Source: Lotus japonicus
Taxonomy: Eukaryota; Streptophyta; Magnoliopsida; Fabales; Fabaceae
DNA length: 64,000 nt
Assembly: GCF_012489685.1 (NCBI RefSeq)
Contig: NC_080043.1
Location: 46,701,127-46,765,126, forward strand
Direction of reading: 5' to 3'
Within the stretch, counting starts at the first letter, position 1. Each line of letters opens with the position of its first letter. Positions 1 through 10,705 of the stretch are shown here, piece after piece. The notes beneath the pieces are model-generated. The model had not been told where the DNA came from, did not search any database, and saw only the letters and a list, made by a program, of their open reading frames with translations. The position numbers and the translations under genes are program-made.

Positions 1-944
1 CTCTTCTGTCTACTCTGAGAAGTCTTCATCTTTTCTCTGATCTGCTTGATCTTCTCGGTCGTTTGTTGCAGAAGTTCTGGTCCTACTAACAGATTCTCTC
101 CATTTTGATACCAACGCAAAGGTGTTCTACACTTGCGGCCATACAAAGCCTCATACGGTGCCATACCTATACTCGTATGAAAACTGTTGTTGTATGTGAA
201 CTCAATCAATGGCAATAGGTTATCCCAACTGCCCTTGTTATCCAACACGCAAGCTCGTAGCAAATCCTCCAATGATTGGATAGTCCTCTCAGTCTGTCCA
301 TCAGTCTGTGGATGATAAGCAGAACTTAATCTCAGCCTCGTTCCCAAAGCCTCTTGAAGAGCTCCCCAAAAGTGTGAAGTAAACTTTGGGTCTCGATCGG
401 AAACAATACTTGTCGGTACCCCATGAAGTCGTACAATCTCAGCTATATATATCTCTGATAGTTTCTCTACGTTGTACGTAGTCCTCACAGGTACGAAATG
501 AGCCGACTTAGTCAATCGATCCACTATTACCCAAATAGAATCGTATCCCTTTTGAGTTCTTGGCAAAGCCACTACAAAATCCATCGATATGCTATCCCAT
601 TTCCACTCTGGTACATCTAAGCTTTGTAGCATACCTGAAGATTTCTGATGTTCCACCTTCGCCTTCTGACATGTCAAACATGCGACCACATACTCCGCCA
701 CTTGTCTTTTCATTCCTGGCCACCAAAAATTCATCTTCAAGTCTTGGTACATCTTTTTCATTCCAGGATGAATGCTCAACTTGCTCTTGTGACCTTCATC
801 CATAATCAAACTCCTCAAGTCAGGGTTGTTAGGTACGCAAACTCTACCCTTACACCGTAGGATATTGCCACTTCCTACCTTGAATTCCGGGTCCTTACCT
901 TGAATTACCAAGTTCCTTTTCCCGAGCAGAAACTCATCTTGTAA
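1..944 (-). pseudogene. integrase part of the G0 polyprotein
   Basis: The reading frame continues past the stop at about 945 in the same minus-strand frame. It shows the end of the HHCC region (CLTCQKAK), the integrase core (a DFVVALP segment carrying the first catalytic Asp, then DRLTKSAHF, then SDRDPKF with the second Asp) and the HPQTDGQTERTIQSLED segment with the catalytic Glu. This is a classic Ty3/gypsy integrase that would insert the cDNA into the chromosome. The window edge cuts it before the C-terminal domain. No internal stop is evident to me in this stretch, so the break at about 945 is the main lesion between RNase H and integrase. Confidence 0.88.
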
Positions 945-3900
945 CTATTGGTCTCGGATTTCTTCCATCAATCCATTGGCAATTCTGATCATTCCGAACT
1001 TCAGTTCTCCCTCGGATAATCTCACATCCAAGCTCAAATCTCTAAATTGTTCCAGCAATTGCAGCTCTTTCACCATCATCGACGAGATATGCATCTTCCT
1101 GCTCAAGGCATCAGCAACAACGTTAGCCTTTCCAGGATGATATTGTAGAGTAAACTCGTAATCTTTGAGAAATTCCATCCACCGACGTTGTCTCATGTTC
1201 AGCTCCTTCTGCTCAAACAAGTACTTCAAGCTCTTATGATCACTGAATATGGTGAAATTGCATCCATATAAGTGATGTCTCCAAATCTTCAGTGCAAATA
1301 CGATTGCAGCTAGCTCCAAGTCATGAGTTGGATAATTCTTCTCATGAACCTTCAATTGTCGTGAAGCATAAGCAACGACCTTCCGATGTTGCATCAGCAC
1401 ACATCCCAAACCTTGATGCGAAGCATCACAGTATACCTCATAAGGTTCCTCTGGTTGCGGTAGAACGAGTACAGGTGACGTCGTCAACCGTTCCTTCATC
1501 GTCTGGAAACTAGTTTCGCACGCTTCGGTCCATGCAAAAGGTTGATCCTTCCTCGTAAGTTGAGTCAAAGGTCCAACAATCTTCGCGAAATTCTCGATGA
1601 AACGGCGGTAATATCCCGCCAGGCCAACGAAACTCCTGATCTCAGTCACTATCTTTGGCCGTTCCCATGACAATACGGTCTCTACCTTTGCTTGGTCCAC
1701 AGCTATCCCCTCCTTAGAGATCACATGGCCTAAGAATTTTACCTCTTCGAGCCAAAATTCGCACTTAGAAGGATTGGCGTACAACTTCTTCTCCCTCAGC
1801 ACCTGTAAAACTTGTCGCAAGTGCCCCTCATGATCTTCAGCATTCTTTGAGTAGATCAGAATATCGTCGATAAACACCACGACGAACCGATCTAAGAATG
1901 TATGGAAAGTCCTGTTCATGTAATCCATGAATATGGCAGGTGCGTTTGTCACCCCAAATGGCATCACTAAGTACTCATAGTGTCCATAACGGGTTCTGAA
2001 TGTCGTCTTCTGGATATCCTCAGTCTTAACTCTGATTTGATGATAACCCGACTTCAGATCGATCTTCGAGAATATCGCAGCTCCTCGCAGTTCATCCATC
2101 AAATCATCAATTCTAGGTAACGGATACCTATTCTTGACGGTTACCTTGTTCAGTTGTCGGTAGTCGACACATAATCTCGATTTCCCGTCCTTCTTCTTCA
2201 CTAATAAGACTGGCGCTCCCCAAGGTGAAATGCTTGGTCGTATAAATCCCTTCGACAAAAGATCTTCTAGTTGGGACTTCAATTCCACTAGCTCCACAGG
2301 TGCCATACGATATGGTGCAATCGAAATCGGCCCCGTTCCCGGTACGATGTCAATAGCAAACTCATTGTCACGTACAGGCGGCAATCCAGGTACATCGCCA
2401 GGAAAAACATCCGTGAAGTCTCTCACCACTGGAATATTGTCAACTTCCGGATTCCCTTTACTCTCCAAACTTAGCAATACGGAATACTCTTGAGATCCCT
2501 CGTTCAAAGCGACGCTAATGTGATTGGCAGATAGATACTCGGAAAGATCCGAATCAGGAAATACCACTCTCTTTCGGTTGCAGTCCAAAAGACAATGATA
2601 GTGGGACAACCAATCCATTCCTAAGATAACATCTAGGTTCTTAAAAGTTAGGCATACTAGGTTAGCATGGTAGTCTCTATTGTTATATGTTATCGAACAG
2701 TACATACATGCTGTATTAGCAAGTAGAGTTTTGGCAGGAGTGGTAACTATAAGATCGAAGCTCAAAGCAGTAATAGGGAGTCTTAATCTGATCGCACATT
2801 CTCTAGAGATAAATGAATGCGTTGCACCGGAATCGAAAAGTACAGATAGGAGATTACCGTCAATCTCGCAGTCTCCCCTGATCAGCCCATCAACCCCCTC
2901 AGCATCTTCACCATCCATGGTGTAGACTCTCGCTTTAGCTGCAGGACGCTTTCCTCGAGCAGTGTTGACGGTTGGTTCCGCCTTTGGTGCCCTGCACTGA
3001 GCAGCAGTATGCCCCAATTTGTTACAGTTGAAGCATTGAGGTCTCGTGTCGGGACAAGCACGAGCAAAGTGTCCTGGCTTCCCACACTTGAAACAGGTCA
3101 ACTCCCTGTTCTGAGTCTGATCTCCAGAACCACCAGCAGCACCCGTCATGGGCCTGTAAGATCCTGAAGCAAACCCTCTCCCAGCAGGACGTTGATACGA
3201 CTTCCTGTTCTGAAATTTCCCTCTGCTCTGAAAATTTTGAGAGCCCGACCTCATCGGCCCTCCAGTTCCGGTACGGTTCAACCTCCGGTTCTTCATCAGC
3301 TCCACTTCCGTGGCTTTCTCAACCAAAGACTGGAAACGCATGATTCCCAGCGGCCTCACTGAGTCCTCAATATCAGGCCTCAGTCCATTAACGAAGCGCT
3401 TGCACATGTAGCGCTCGTCAACATGATCATTAAAGAATTGAAAATGCTTCGCCAAAGACTCCAACTTCGAAGCAAATTCTGGTACAGACATACCTCCTTG
3501 AATGAGTGTCAGAAATTGTGCCTCCCTCTCATCCCGGGCACTTGTTGGAAAATACTTCTCCAAAAACGCGGTCAGGAAAGAGTTCCAGTTGATATCTTCA
3601 TGGTTGGCTTCCATGATCCCCCTGGTGCCCTTCCACCAGTACTCAGCATCACCGAGCAGTAGATAAGTCGCCATGCCCACTTTGGCACCCTCAACAGTCT
3701 GCAAAACGCTGAATATCTTCTCAACCTCCTGCATTCAGAGATCCGCTTTATCCGGGTCAGTACCACCCGAGAACTTTGGTGCATTTTGCCTCCTGAAATC
3801 ATTCAGGCCTTTGTTCTGGTCCAGAGTTACTTCCATCTGGCGCTGATGCTGATCACGTGCTTCCTCAGCAGCACGCCTCATAGCATTGTCATTTGCTTGC

Positions 3901-3959
3901 GCTGTCACAGCTTGGGCCATTGTGGCCATCATCTCAGCTAACTAGTTAGTATTCACCAT
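945..3959 (-). pseudogene. gag-protease-RT-RNase H polyprotein of G0, with nonsense codons
   Basis: This encodes the capsid/nucleocapsid and replication enzymes of a gypsy retrotransposon. The gag start is the ATG at 3959-3957, by comparison with the two GY gag copies. In the long open stretch (929 codons from 3734) I see a retrotransposon gag domain (residues about 1-150), two CCHC zinc knuckles (214-227 and 234-247), a protease DSGATH motif (301-306), reverse transcriptase (about 500-680, catalytic FIDD at 621-624), and RNase H with YCDAS, DLELA and SDHKSL motifs (about 767-833). In-frame stops break it at the 7th codon or so (Gln in the GY copies), just before residue 1 of the long stretch (Trp in GY) and at about 945 (CAA-TAG). 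All three fit C-to-T or G-to-A changes. It cannot make a full polyprotein as drawn. Confidence 0.92.
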
Positions 3960-4155
3960 GTTCTGTTAAGTGAAACAAACAGTTAGTACTTATCATAAGA
4001 TAGCATCTAGCAAACTATACAATATGATTAAGCAATAACTTCAATCAATTCTAAGTGAAAAATCGCTTGCGGGCAATCAATTTTCACTCTTTGCAGAGTC
4101 ACACAACCTAGCACAGAAGACCTATTCCCCAACAACTCCCGAAAGACTCGACTGT

Positions 4156-4167
4156 GCTCTGATACCA
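4156..4167 (-). other. primer-binding site of G0 (initiator Met tRNA)
   Basis: On the minus strand the 12 bases TGGTATCAGAGC lie 3 nt downstream of the LTR end at 4171. They match the 3' end of plant initiator Met tRNA, the usual minus-strand cDNA primer for this group. The 3960-4155 stretch between this site and gag is untranslated leader; I see nothing else in it. Confidence 0.93.
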
Positions 4168-4170
4168 CAA

Positions 4171-5903
4171 TGTAACACCCCGATTTCGGTGGCGTTACTT
4201 TAGTAACCAAAAATAAACTTAATGCAGAAAAACGTAAATATTTTTTTTTCGTCGATAATATAAACAAGACTGAAATAAATAAAACGCAAATGCGAGAGAT
4301 AACAGAACTAATATACAATATATATTACAGCCCCCGCTGTAAGTAGCAACCTCGTCACGAGTAACCTCCAGTGACGGAAAGTAGAAAGTGTAGCGCCCGT
4401 AGGCAATATATACAAAGCAACAGGAAAGGTTAAGTGTCCGCAACACAACCTTCAAAAATGAGACTAAGTTGGCCCAATGGCCTGAAAAGAAGACCTCCTA
4501 AGTCCAACCAACTCTCTGTGATTCCCGTAAGGAAACGACACAAAAAGCTATAGGCGGGAAAACTACCCTGTCCCCAAGGAAACAAATGACAGTCAGAGCT
4601 AAGACTCTACTCCTACACTAATCCTATCTCGAGGAGCTCACACCAGCACTAAAACCTACATGCTAGCATGATCGTCGTCTGAATCTGAATCCAGAACGAC
4701 CAAGTCTATGTACACTACCCGTCCTCCTCTCGCAACCGCGATGCGCTCCGGTGCTGGTCTCTCGGGCTTAGGGCCCGAACCATGATCATCTATAACAGCA
4801 ACGGTGGGTGAACTGGACTCTGAAGAATACACTCCCACAGGCTCCTCCTCTGAGGGGTCCTCATCATCCGAAGACGACGGTGGCGGTGGTGGTCCTCCTA
4901 GTCCTGGTCCGCAATGCACACCGGGTGGCAAGTTGAAACTGACAGTGAATCTCCGCAGCACTCCTGACGTCAAGTATCCTACCCTATCTACATGGTCCTC
5001 CATGATCTGCCCCGAGTACGTCGTTCGATGGCTAGCGGGGTCAACCACCCACGAACCGGGGTCATCCTGGTCTATCATCTCGTATCTAATCCCCCCTGAA
5101 GGGTGGACAATTGTGAACCAGTCCGCTATGGACATCTGACAAAGGGTGTTGTCCGCCAAAACACACACAGAAGACGCGAGGGTCAACTCCAAAGAATTAT
5201 GTAGATAATAAATCCAATAGGTACAGATAAGAGATTCCGATTTTTCCGGCTTCATTCTCCGTGAATTCTAAGATAGGTTTTGGCGATATAAATTCAAAAC
5301 TCAAAAGAGGTTTCCTTGTATTTTAGGTGACTAATGCAAAGTCGGTGTAAAACTATTTTACCCGATAAGTTGCTTTTTGCATCGGATGTCGGAATAGAAA
5401 ACTTCCTTCTGAAGAAAGATTGAAATCATCAAGAGAAATGGGTGTACGCGTGTGGAATCTTCATTTGAAGCTCTGAATAGAAAAAGTCTTCATCGTTGGT
5501 TGATTTTAGGGTTTTGAACTATCAAGGTTTTAGTTTCGGCAAACTTCCGATGATTGGAATCGGACGTTCGTAGATTCTAAGGTTTCACCTCGAAACGATT
5601 GTCGTATAAGGAATAAGAGAAGTTCTAACATTTCTCTGGAGATTTTTGGAATTAATTTCCATCGTGACTTTAAGTGAAAACTATCTATTTACTAGGGTTT
5701 CTGACCTAGGTTTAAGCGTATATCGATCGTGCTATACCTTTTATCGATTTTGATACAATCCTTAGACTTTTCCTGAACTTTCTCCTTCATAAATTTATTT
5801 CATTTAGTAAACTCTTGTTCAGGTTTCCCTTCACGTTACATCAACCCTAATCGTGAATAGGATTCTATTCACTTGACATAATCTTAAAAACTTGGGTCTT
5901 ACA
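4171..5903 (-). repeat. 5' LTR of G0, internally deleted (1.73 kb)
   Basis: In minus-strand reading this runs from TGTAAGACCC to GGGTGTTACA. Compared with the GZ LTR at 60437 it is colinear for about 650 bp, up to a GGAATC. It then jumps about 2.3 kb, missing the equivalent of roughly 61077-63395, before resuming near the LTR ORF. The missing part includes the TATA box and the donor-like site seen in GX, GY and GZ, so this LTR is probably promoterless. The deletion gives a 1.7-kb LTR in place of about 4 kb. Confidence 0.88.
4656..5135 (-). CDS. LTR-embedded ORF, 159 aa acidic Pro/Ser-rich protein (G0 copy)
   Basis: This unrecognised protein is encoded wholly inside the LTR. I start it at the ATG at 5135 (MSIADWF), not at the upstream Met at 5255, because only this start is shared with the GZ copy (63499-63978). 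The preceding 40 codons span the G0 deletion junction. It has a conserved N-terminal half (ADWFT, PSGG, DQDDPG, IMED), a near-invariant core (VSFNLPPGVHCGPGLGG), a Pro run followed by SSSDDEDPSEE, and a C-terminus ending VVLDSDSDDDHASM. By eye the two copies are about 74% identical over 159 residues with no indel. No signal peptide or membrane segment is evident. The stop is at 4656-4658. Function is unknown. Confidence 0.7.
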   Translation of the reverse strand: MSIADWFTIVHPSGGIRYEMIDQDDPGSWVVDPASHRTTYSGQIMEDHVDRVGYLTSGVLRRFTVSFNLPPGVHCGPGLGGPPPPPSSSDDEDPSEEEPVGVYSSESSSPTVAVIDDHGSGPKPERPAPERIAVARGGRVVYIDLVVLDSDSDDDHASM

Positions 5904-8141
5904 GAAACTCAAAGAGATGGTTACAATGCAAAGCCTCCCATGTTCGATGGTCAAAGATTCGAATATTGGAAAGATAGACTTGAAAGTTTCTTTCTGGATT
6001 TTGATGCAGATCTCTGGGATATTATTGTGGATGGCTATGAGCGTCCAACTGATGAAGAAGGTAAGAAGATCCCAAGGTCAGAGATGACTGCAGATCAAAA
6101 GAAGCTTTACTCACAACATCACAAAGCTAGAGCAATTCTTCTAAGTGCTATTTCTTATGAAGAGTACCAGAAGATTACAGATCGTGAGTATGCAAAAGGC
6201 ATTTTTGAATCCCTAAAGATGTCTCACGAAGGAAACAAGAAAGTCAAAGAATCAAATGCATTGTCTTTGATCCAAAAGTATGAATTCTTCGTCATGGAGC
6301 CAAACGAGTCCATTGAAGAAATGTTTTCCAGATTTCAGTTGCTTGTAGCTGGAATACGACCTCTCAACAAGAGCTACACAACTAAAGATCATGTTATAAG
6401 GGTCATCAGATGCCTTCCTGAAAGCTGGATGCCCTTGGTGACTTCAATAGAGCTCACAAGAGATGTTGAGCGTATGAGTTTAGAAGAACTCATCAGCATA
6501 CTGAAGTGTCATGAGCTGAAGCGCTCAGAGATGTAAGATCTGAGGAAGAAGTCAATAGCCTTAAAATCCAAATCTGAGAAGGCTAAAGCAGAGAAGTCAA
6601 AAGCTCTTCAAGCTGAAGAAGAAGAATCTGAAGAAGCATCAGAAGATTCTAATGAAGATGAGCTGACTCTGATCTCTAAAAGACTCAACCGAATCTGGAA
6701 GCACAGGCAGAGCAAGTACAAAGGCTCTGGAAAGGCCAAAGGAAAGTCTGAATCCTCCGGTCAGAAGAAGTCCTCACTTAAGGAAGTCACATGCTTTGAG
6801 TGCAAAGAATCTGGGCACTACAAAAGTGACTGTCCAAAATTGAAGAAGGACAAGAAGGCAAAGAAGCACTTCAAGACCTAGAAAAGTCTGATGGTGACTT
6901 TTGATGAATCAGAGTCAGAGGATGTTGACTCTGATGGTGAAGTCCAAGAACTCATGGCTATTGTCTAAGACAAAGGAGCAGAGTCAAAGGAAGCTGTTGA
7001 CTCAGACATAGAATCAGAAGGAGATCCTAATTCAGACGATGAAAATGAGATATCCTTGATAGCTCCACTGAAACACCAATCATGGTATGAGAGACTCAGC
7101 TCATTCCTTCTGGAGAATGAGTTTGTAAGGGGTAAAGTAGATACAACTCTCTTTTGCAAAACTTATAAAGATGATATCTTAATTTGGCGAATCTATGTTG
7201 ATGATATTATATTTGGCTCTGCTAATCAATCTCTATGCAAAGAATTTTCTGAGATGATGCAGGCTGAATTTGAGATGAGTATGATGGGAGAACTTAAGTA
7301 ATTTCTGGGAATACAAGTTGATCAAACACCAGAAGGAACATATATCCATCAGAGCAAGTACACTAAAAAACTTCTGAAGAAGTTCAATATGCTGGAATCT
7401 ACAGTGGCCAAGACTCCAATGCATCCTACATGCATTCTAGAGAAAGAAGATGCAAGTGGTAAAGTTTGTCAGAAGCTCTATCGTGGTATGATAGGTTCAC
7501 TTTTATAGTTAACTGCATCTAGGCCAGATATTTTGTTTAGTGTTCACTTATGTGCTCGTTTCCAATCAGATCCAAGGAAAACCCACTTAATTGTTGTTAA
7601 GAGGATCCTAAGGTATCTGAAAGGCACCACTAACCTTGGCTTGATGTATAAGAAAACATCAGAGTATAAGCTTTCAGGTTATTGTGATGCTGATTATGCT
7701 GGAGATAGAACAGAGAGAAAAAGTACTTCTGGAAATTGTCAATTTCTGGGAAGTAATCTAGTCTCATGGGCAAGCAAGAGGCAATCAACCATTGCACTAT
7801 CCACTGCAGAGGCAGAATATATTTCAGCAGCAATATGCAGCACTCAGATGCTCTGGATGAAACATCAGCTGGAGGATTATCAGATCCTTGAGAGCAATAT
7901 CCCAATCTATTGTGATAACACTGCTGCAATATCATTGAGTAAGAATCCTATCTTACATTCAAGAGCAAAGCACATTGAGGTAAAGTATCACTTTATTAGA
8001 GATTATGTACAGAAGGGCGTACTTCTTCTGAAGTTTGTTGATACTGACCATCAATGGGCAGATATCTTTACAAAGCCCTTAGCTGAGGATAGATTTCATG
8101 TTATTCTGAAAAATCTGAATATGGACTTTTGTCCAGAGTGA
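5904..8141 (+). pseudogene. gag-pol remnant of Sirevirus C1
   Basis: The gag (UBN2-type) frame is open from 5904 to 6536, then stops at a TAA where CA has CAA. A zinc knuckle (CFECKESGHYKSDC) survives near 6790-6835, a motif lost from frame in CA. Two deletions follow relative to CA. One joins a GATGAAAATGA end to GATATCC near 7050, losing about 640 bp. The other joins at CATGGTAT near 7085, losing 2005 bp (15450-17455 of CA) across an 8-bp direct repeat. The second removes the protease core, integrase and the first half of RT. The tail resumes in RT at YERLSSF, with the YVDD motif, and ends in RNase H at 8141. Further stops lie at about 6880, 6966, 7300 and 7506. Confidence 0.9.
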
Positions 8142-8581
8142 AGATGGATCAGAACCTCTGACTATGATACTTCTTGATCAGAAGATGTCTAGTCCAGAAG
8201 GTAACTCCATCAGAGTGTATGTACTCATTGGTGCTGACTCTGAAGCTGAGACAGTAACACGTGTGTCAGTATCTCTGATGCATAGTTCCTTGTGCCCGTG
8301 TGACGGTCTGTCATAATGTGTGTAGATGTGCTTCTCTCCTGTGTGTGATATGTGTATTTACTGTTACCATGATGTCTTTAATTTTTAACCGTTGATTTTA
8401 ACTTGCTTTTTGATCAACAACGGTTACTTTTAAAAACCCACTATACACACACGATCTCCTACACTTAAGGTTTTACTCTCTCTCTCTCTTCAGTTTTACA
8501 AAACCTCTCACCCACGATCTCTCTCTCTCTCAACTCTTTATCTTCATCCTTCATTTCTACCCAAAACCTTCAACCGCTCAA

Positions 8582-9291
8582 ATGGCAAGACAAACCAGAA
8601 ACGAAGCTGCAGGTGCAACAAGGTTTCCTCACATGGTAGTTGGGCAAGCTACAGGTCAATTGGGTCCTGAAACTCCGACTCAAGCTCCGGCTCAAGAGAC
8701 GATGATTCCGATTGCAGAACGGGACTGTGCCGTTCACTGCGTGTATGCTCCTGATGAACTTCAAGTACTTGCAGAATGGCAATTCGACCTCGACAATCTT
8801 GCTGCAAATGGGTATGACTTGCGTCCTGAAGTTCAAGCTCAGGGTTGGGAAGAATACTTCAACAGGCTCAGAGGACCAATCTATGACAAATTGGTCAAGG
8901 AATTCTGGAAGCATGCCGATTGCGACGACACTCAGGTGGTTTCCCACATTGCCGGAAGGAGAATCATCATCACTGAGAAGTCGATTGTGAATCTGCTGGG
9001 TGCAGAAACTGCAAATGGGTATCGATTTCAACTGACAGAATCGAAACTGAAACCCAAAACCAAGGATAAAACCAATAAGGCTCTGTACACCAGATACGAA
9101 CCGGGCAAGCCTGACTACAAAGTGGTGGATCTTCATCCCAAGGTCAGAATCTGGCACAAGATTCTGCTGCACTGCATCAATCAGAGACCAAAGGGCAGTT
9201 CCCCAGACTACATCAACTTCTGCCAGAAGGAATGCTACAGGACATGAAGCAAATGATGATGGAACTTCTGCGTCGATCTGATAAACCCTAG
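8582..9291 (+). pseudogene. accessory ORF remnant of Sirevirus C1
   Basis: From the ATG at 8582 (MARQTRNEA) this matches the first third of the long accessory frame of CA, through the segment NLAANGYDLRPEVQAQGW and the start of IIITEKS. Here that domain is in one uninterrupted frame to 9247, whereas CA has a frameshift. About 2.1 kb is then missing relative to CA. The last 15 or so codons (MMMELLRRSDKP) survive in another frame, ending at TAG 9289-9291. The N-terminal domain resembles the 'putative plant transposon protein' type of domain found in plant retroelement accessory ORFs; that assignment is from memory of the family and moderate at best. Confidence 0.72.
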
Positions 9292-9512
9292 TCTTAGGAT
9301 CTCTTCGTTTTCCTTCTTCACTTAGTTTTATTTTAACTTCTTTTTATTTTTTCTTTAAGTTACTCTAGTTATTCTGCTTTGTTAGTTACTATTTATCTTT
9401 GCATATATATATATATATATATCTATATTTGTCACATTGTGTTTGCAATTTTTTTTTCTTTATTCATAATCATTATGCTTTTACATCATACATTTTTTTC
9501 CTTTCCTAAAGT
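9292..9512 (+). other. AT-rich region between convergent ORFs of C1
   Basis: This non-coding stretch lies between the end of the accessory ORF and the end of the antisense ORF. It holds an (AT)n run at about 9404-9422, pyrimidine-rich tracts and a TTTATTCATAAT that could carry polyadenylation signals for either direction. I see nothing else in it. Confidence 0.5.
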
Positions 9513-9905
9513 CTAGAATGGAGGATCCTTCCTCATTCTTCTGCACTCTTGGCGCTGCTCTGACCTCTCCCTCTCCAGACGATCCAGTGAATACTGGATG
9601 TTGTTGAGATTGACGATCAGCTCATTCCTCTCCAGAACCTCTTATGTTGTCTTGAGCTTCCTTTCTATCGTGTCCTTCTCTTCCAGTAGCCTCGGCTCAA
9701 GCTGGCTGAGTTCTTGAACTTCTTCCACGAAGGCAAGAAATTCCTTCAAGTAGTTCTTCAGCTCTGGACGAAGGTCCTCCTCAAGTAGTGTCCTCGTCAA
9801 CTCTGATATGGTCGTTGTACACTCTGGATGCCTTATGTTCAGGAACAAGTCCTCCTCGAACGCCTTCCTTCTGAGCTCTTCTAGTGCCACCATGTATGAA
9901 GCCAT
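9513..9905 (-). pseudogene. antisense coiled-coil ORF of Sirevirus C1
   Basis: This is colinear with the 130-aa antisense ORF of CA (21993-22385): 131 codons including stop in both and no indel. The start is ATG at 9905-9903 in the context AGAAATGGC. One nonsense codon (TAA at 9642-9644, where CA has GAA) truncates it to 87 residues. In those 87 codons I count about 26 synonymous and 17 replacement differences from CA. In the last 43 codons I count about 2 and 12. That suggests past constraint on the N-terminal part, with relaxation after the stop. A TATATAAAG box lies about 51 nt upstream on the minus strand, at 9956-9964. Confidence 0.7.
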
Positions 9906-9955
9906 TTCTGATTATGGTCTTGATCGAGTAGTGAAGCTTATTCTCTTCTCCATTG

Positions 9956-9964
9956 CTTTATATA
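9956..9964 (-). promoter_or_regulatory. TATA box for the antisense ORF in C1
   Basis: TATATAAAG on the minus strand, preceded by GAAGCC. The same box sits at nearly the same distance upstream of the antisense ORF in CA (22437-22445), although flanking sequence has diverged. It is a candidate RNA polymerase II promoter separate from the LTR. Confidence 0.55.
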
Positions 9965-10150
9965 GGCTTCATTCTCTCTCTTAAAGTTAATGCTTTTACA
10001 GTTTCTCGAGGTTAAGTTCTTGGTAACTGAAACTTCTCTTTACTCCCTTGGCCGGTGGTAAACGTTCTAATTGTGCATTAACTACTCTCTTTAATTCGCC
10101 TAACTCTGACTCATGCATCGTTTTATTTCTTTTGGAACTTAGACCTTCTC

Positions 10151-10704
10151 TAAGGGGGAGTACCTTGTACTTCAAGCTAAGTTTTTCACACCCCTTGCTT
10201 TTTGCTTATGACAAAAAGGGGGAGTACACCCAGTTTTTGATGTGTAAGCTGTGTTAGTGTGATTTATTTTTCTTTTGGATAATTTAAGAGTTCCACCTTT
10301 ATGACCATAGATGTGTCACTGGGCAAATACAAGGAATACATTTCACTTCTTTTGAAGTGATTTTAGTTTGACTCTGATATCCAAGACTCTGATACCTTGT
10401 CCGTTGACTCTGAATACTTATGCGCTCTGATTATTCTATTTCATCAATGTCATAAGTTTTTCACTCTGAACTCTTATATTATTTAGCTCAGAATCTAGAC
10501 TTTTCTAACGTTTTCATCAAGTATTAGATTCAGGGGGAGCTAAGCTCAGAATCAAGCTGTGACTTGAATTCAGAATGAGCAAGATAAACTATTCACATCA
10601 GGATAAGTCTTATTCTATATCCCTAAACTCTGAGTGAATTCAGTTTAATGTTTAAGAATTGTTCATCAAAAATCTTAGTTTTGTCATCATCAAAAAGGGG
10701 GAGA
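10151..10704 (+). other. repeated polypurine tracts before the 3' LTR of C1
   Basis: AGGGGGAG-type purine tracts occur four times, at about 10153-10160, 10213-10224, 10533-10539 and 10692-10704. The last one abuts the 3' LTR and is the expected plus-strand primer. Multiple polypurine-tract copies upstream of the 3' LTR are a known feature of Sireviruses. The intervening 10380-10620 stretch is dense in CTCTGA/TCAGAG hexamers. Confidence 0.75.
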
Positions 10705-10705
10705 T

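Larger units (their letters stand above)
1..5903 (-). mobile_element. Ty3/gypsy LTR retrotransposon G0 (Tekay/Del-like), 5' portion
   Basis: Read on the minus strand, the element begins at 5903 with a TG...CA LTR (4171-5903), then a primer site, a gag leader, gag, protease, RT, RNase H and integrase, and it runs off the left edge. The order RT-RNaseH-integrase is the Ty3/gypsy arrangement. The long LTR and the initiator-Met primer site suit the Tekay/Del chromovirus lineage, but the C-terminal chromodomain that would prove this lies outside the window. The element is inserted in the gag of Sirevirus C1: the sequence right of 5903 resumes inside codons matching 13671 onward of the intact copy. 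The 3' LTR and the second target duplication are not visible. Confidence 0.93.

Noticed and set aside
944..946. Programmed stop-codon readthrough (CAA-TAG-TTA) between RNase H and integrase of G0
   Set aside because: The context only loosely resembles plant viral readthrough sites, the position is unusual for gypsy elements, and two other nonsense codons in the same gene point to decay.
3423..3662. Plus-strand ORFs over 1-4 kb and over the GY gag genes (for example 1292-1513, 2230-2493, 46651-46902, 52848-53099)
   Set aside because: They are shadows of the minus-strand gypsy gag-pol frames, with no start context or similarity of their own.
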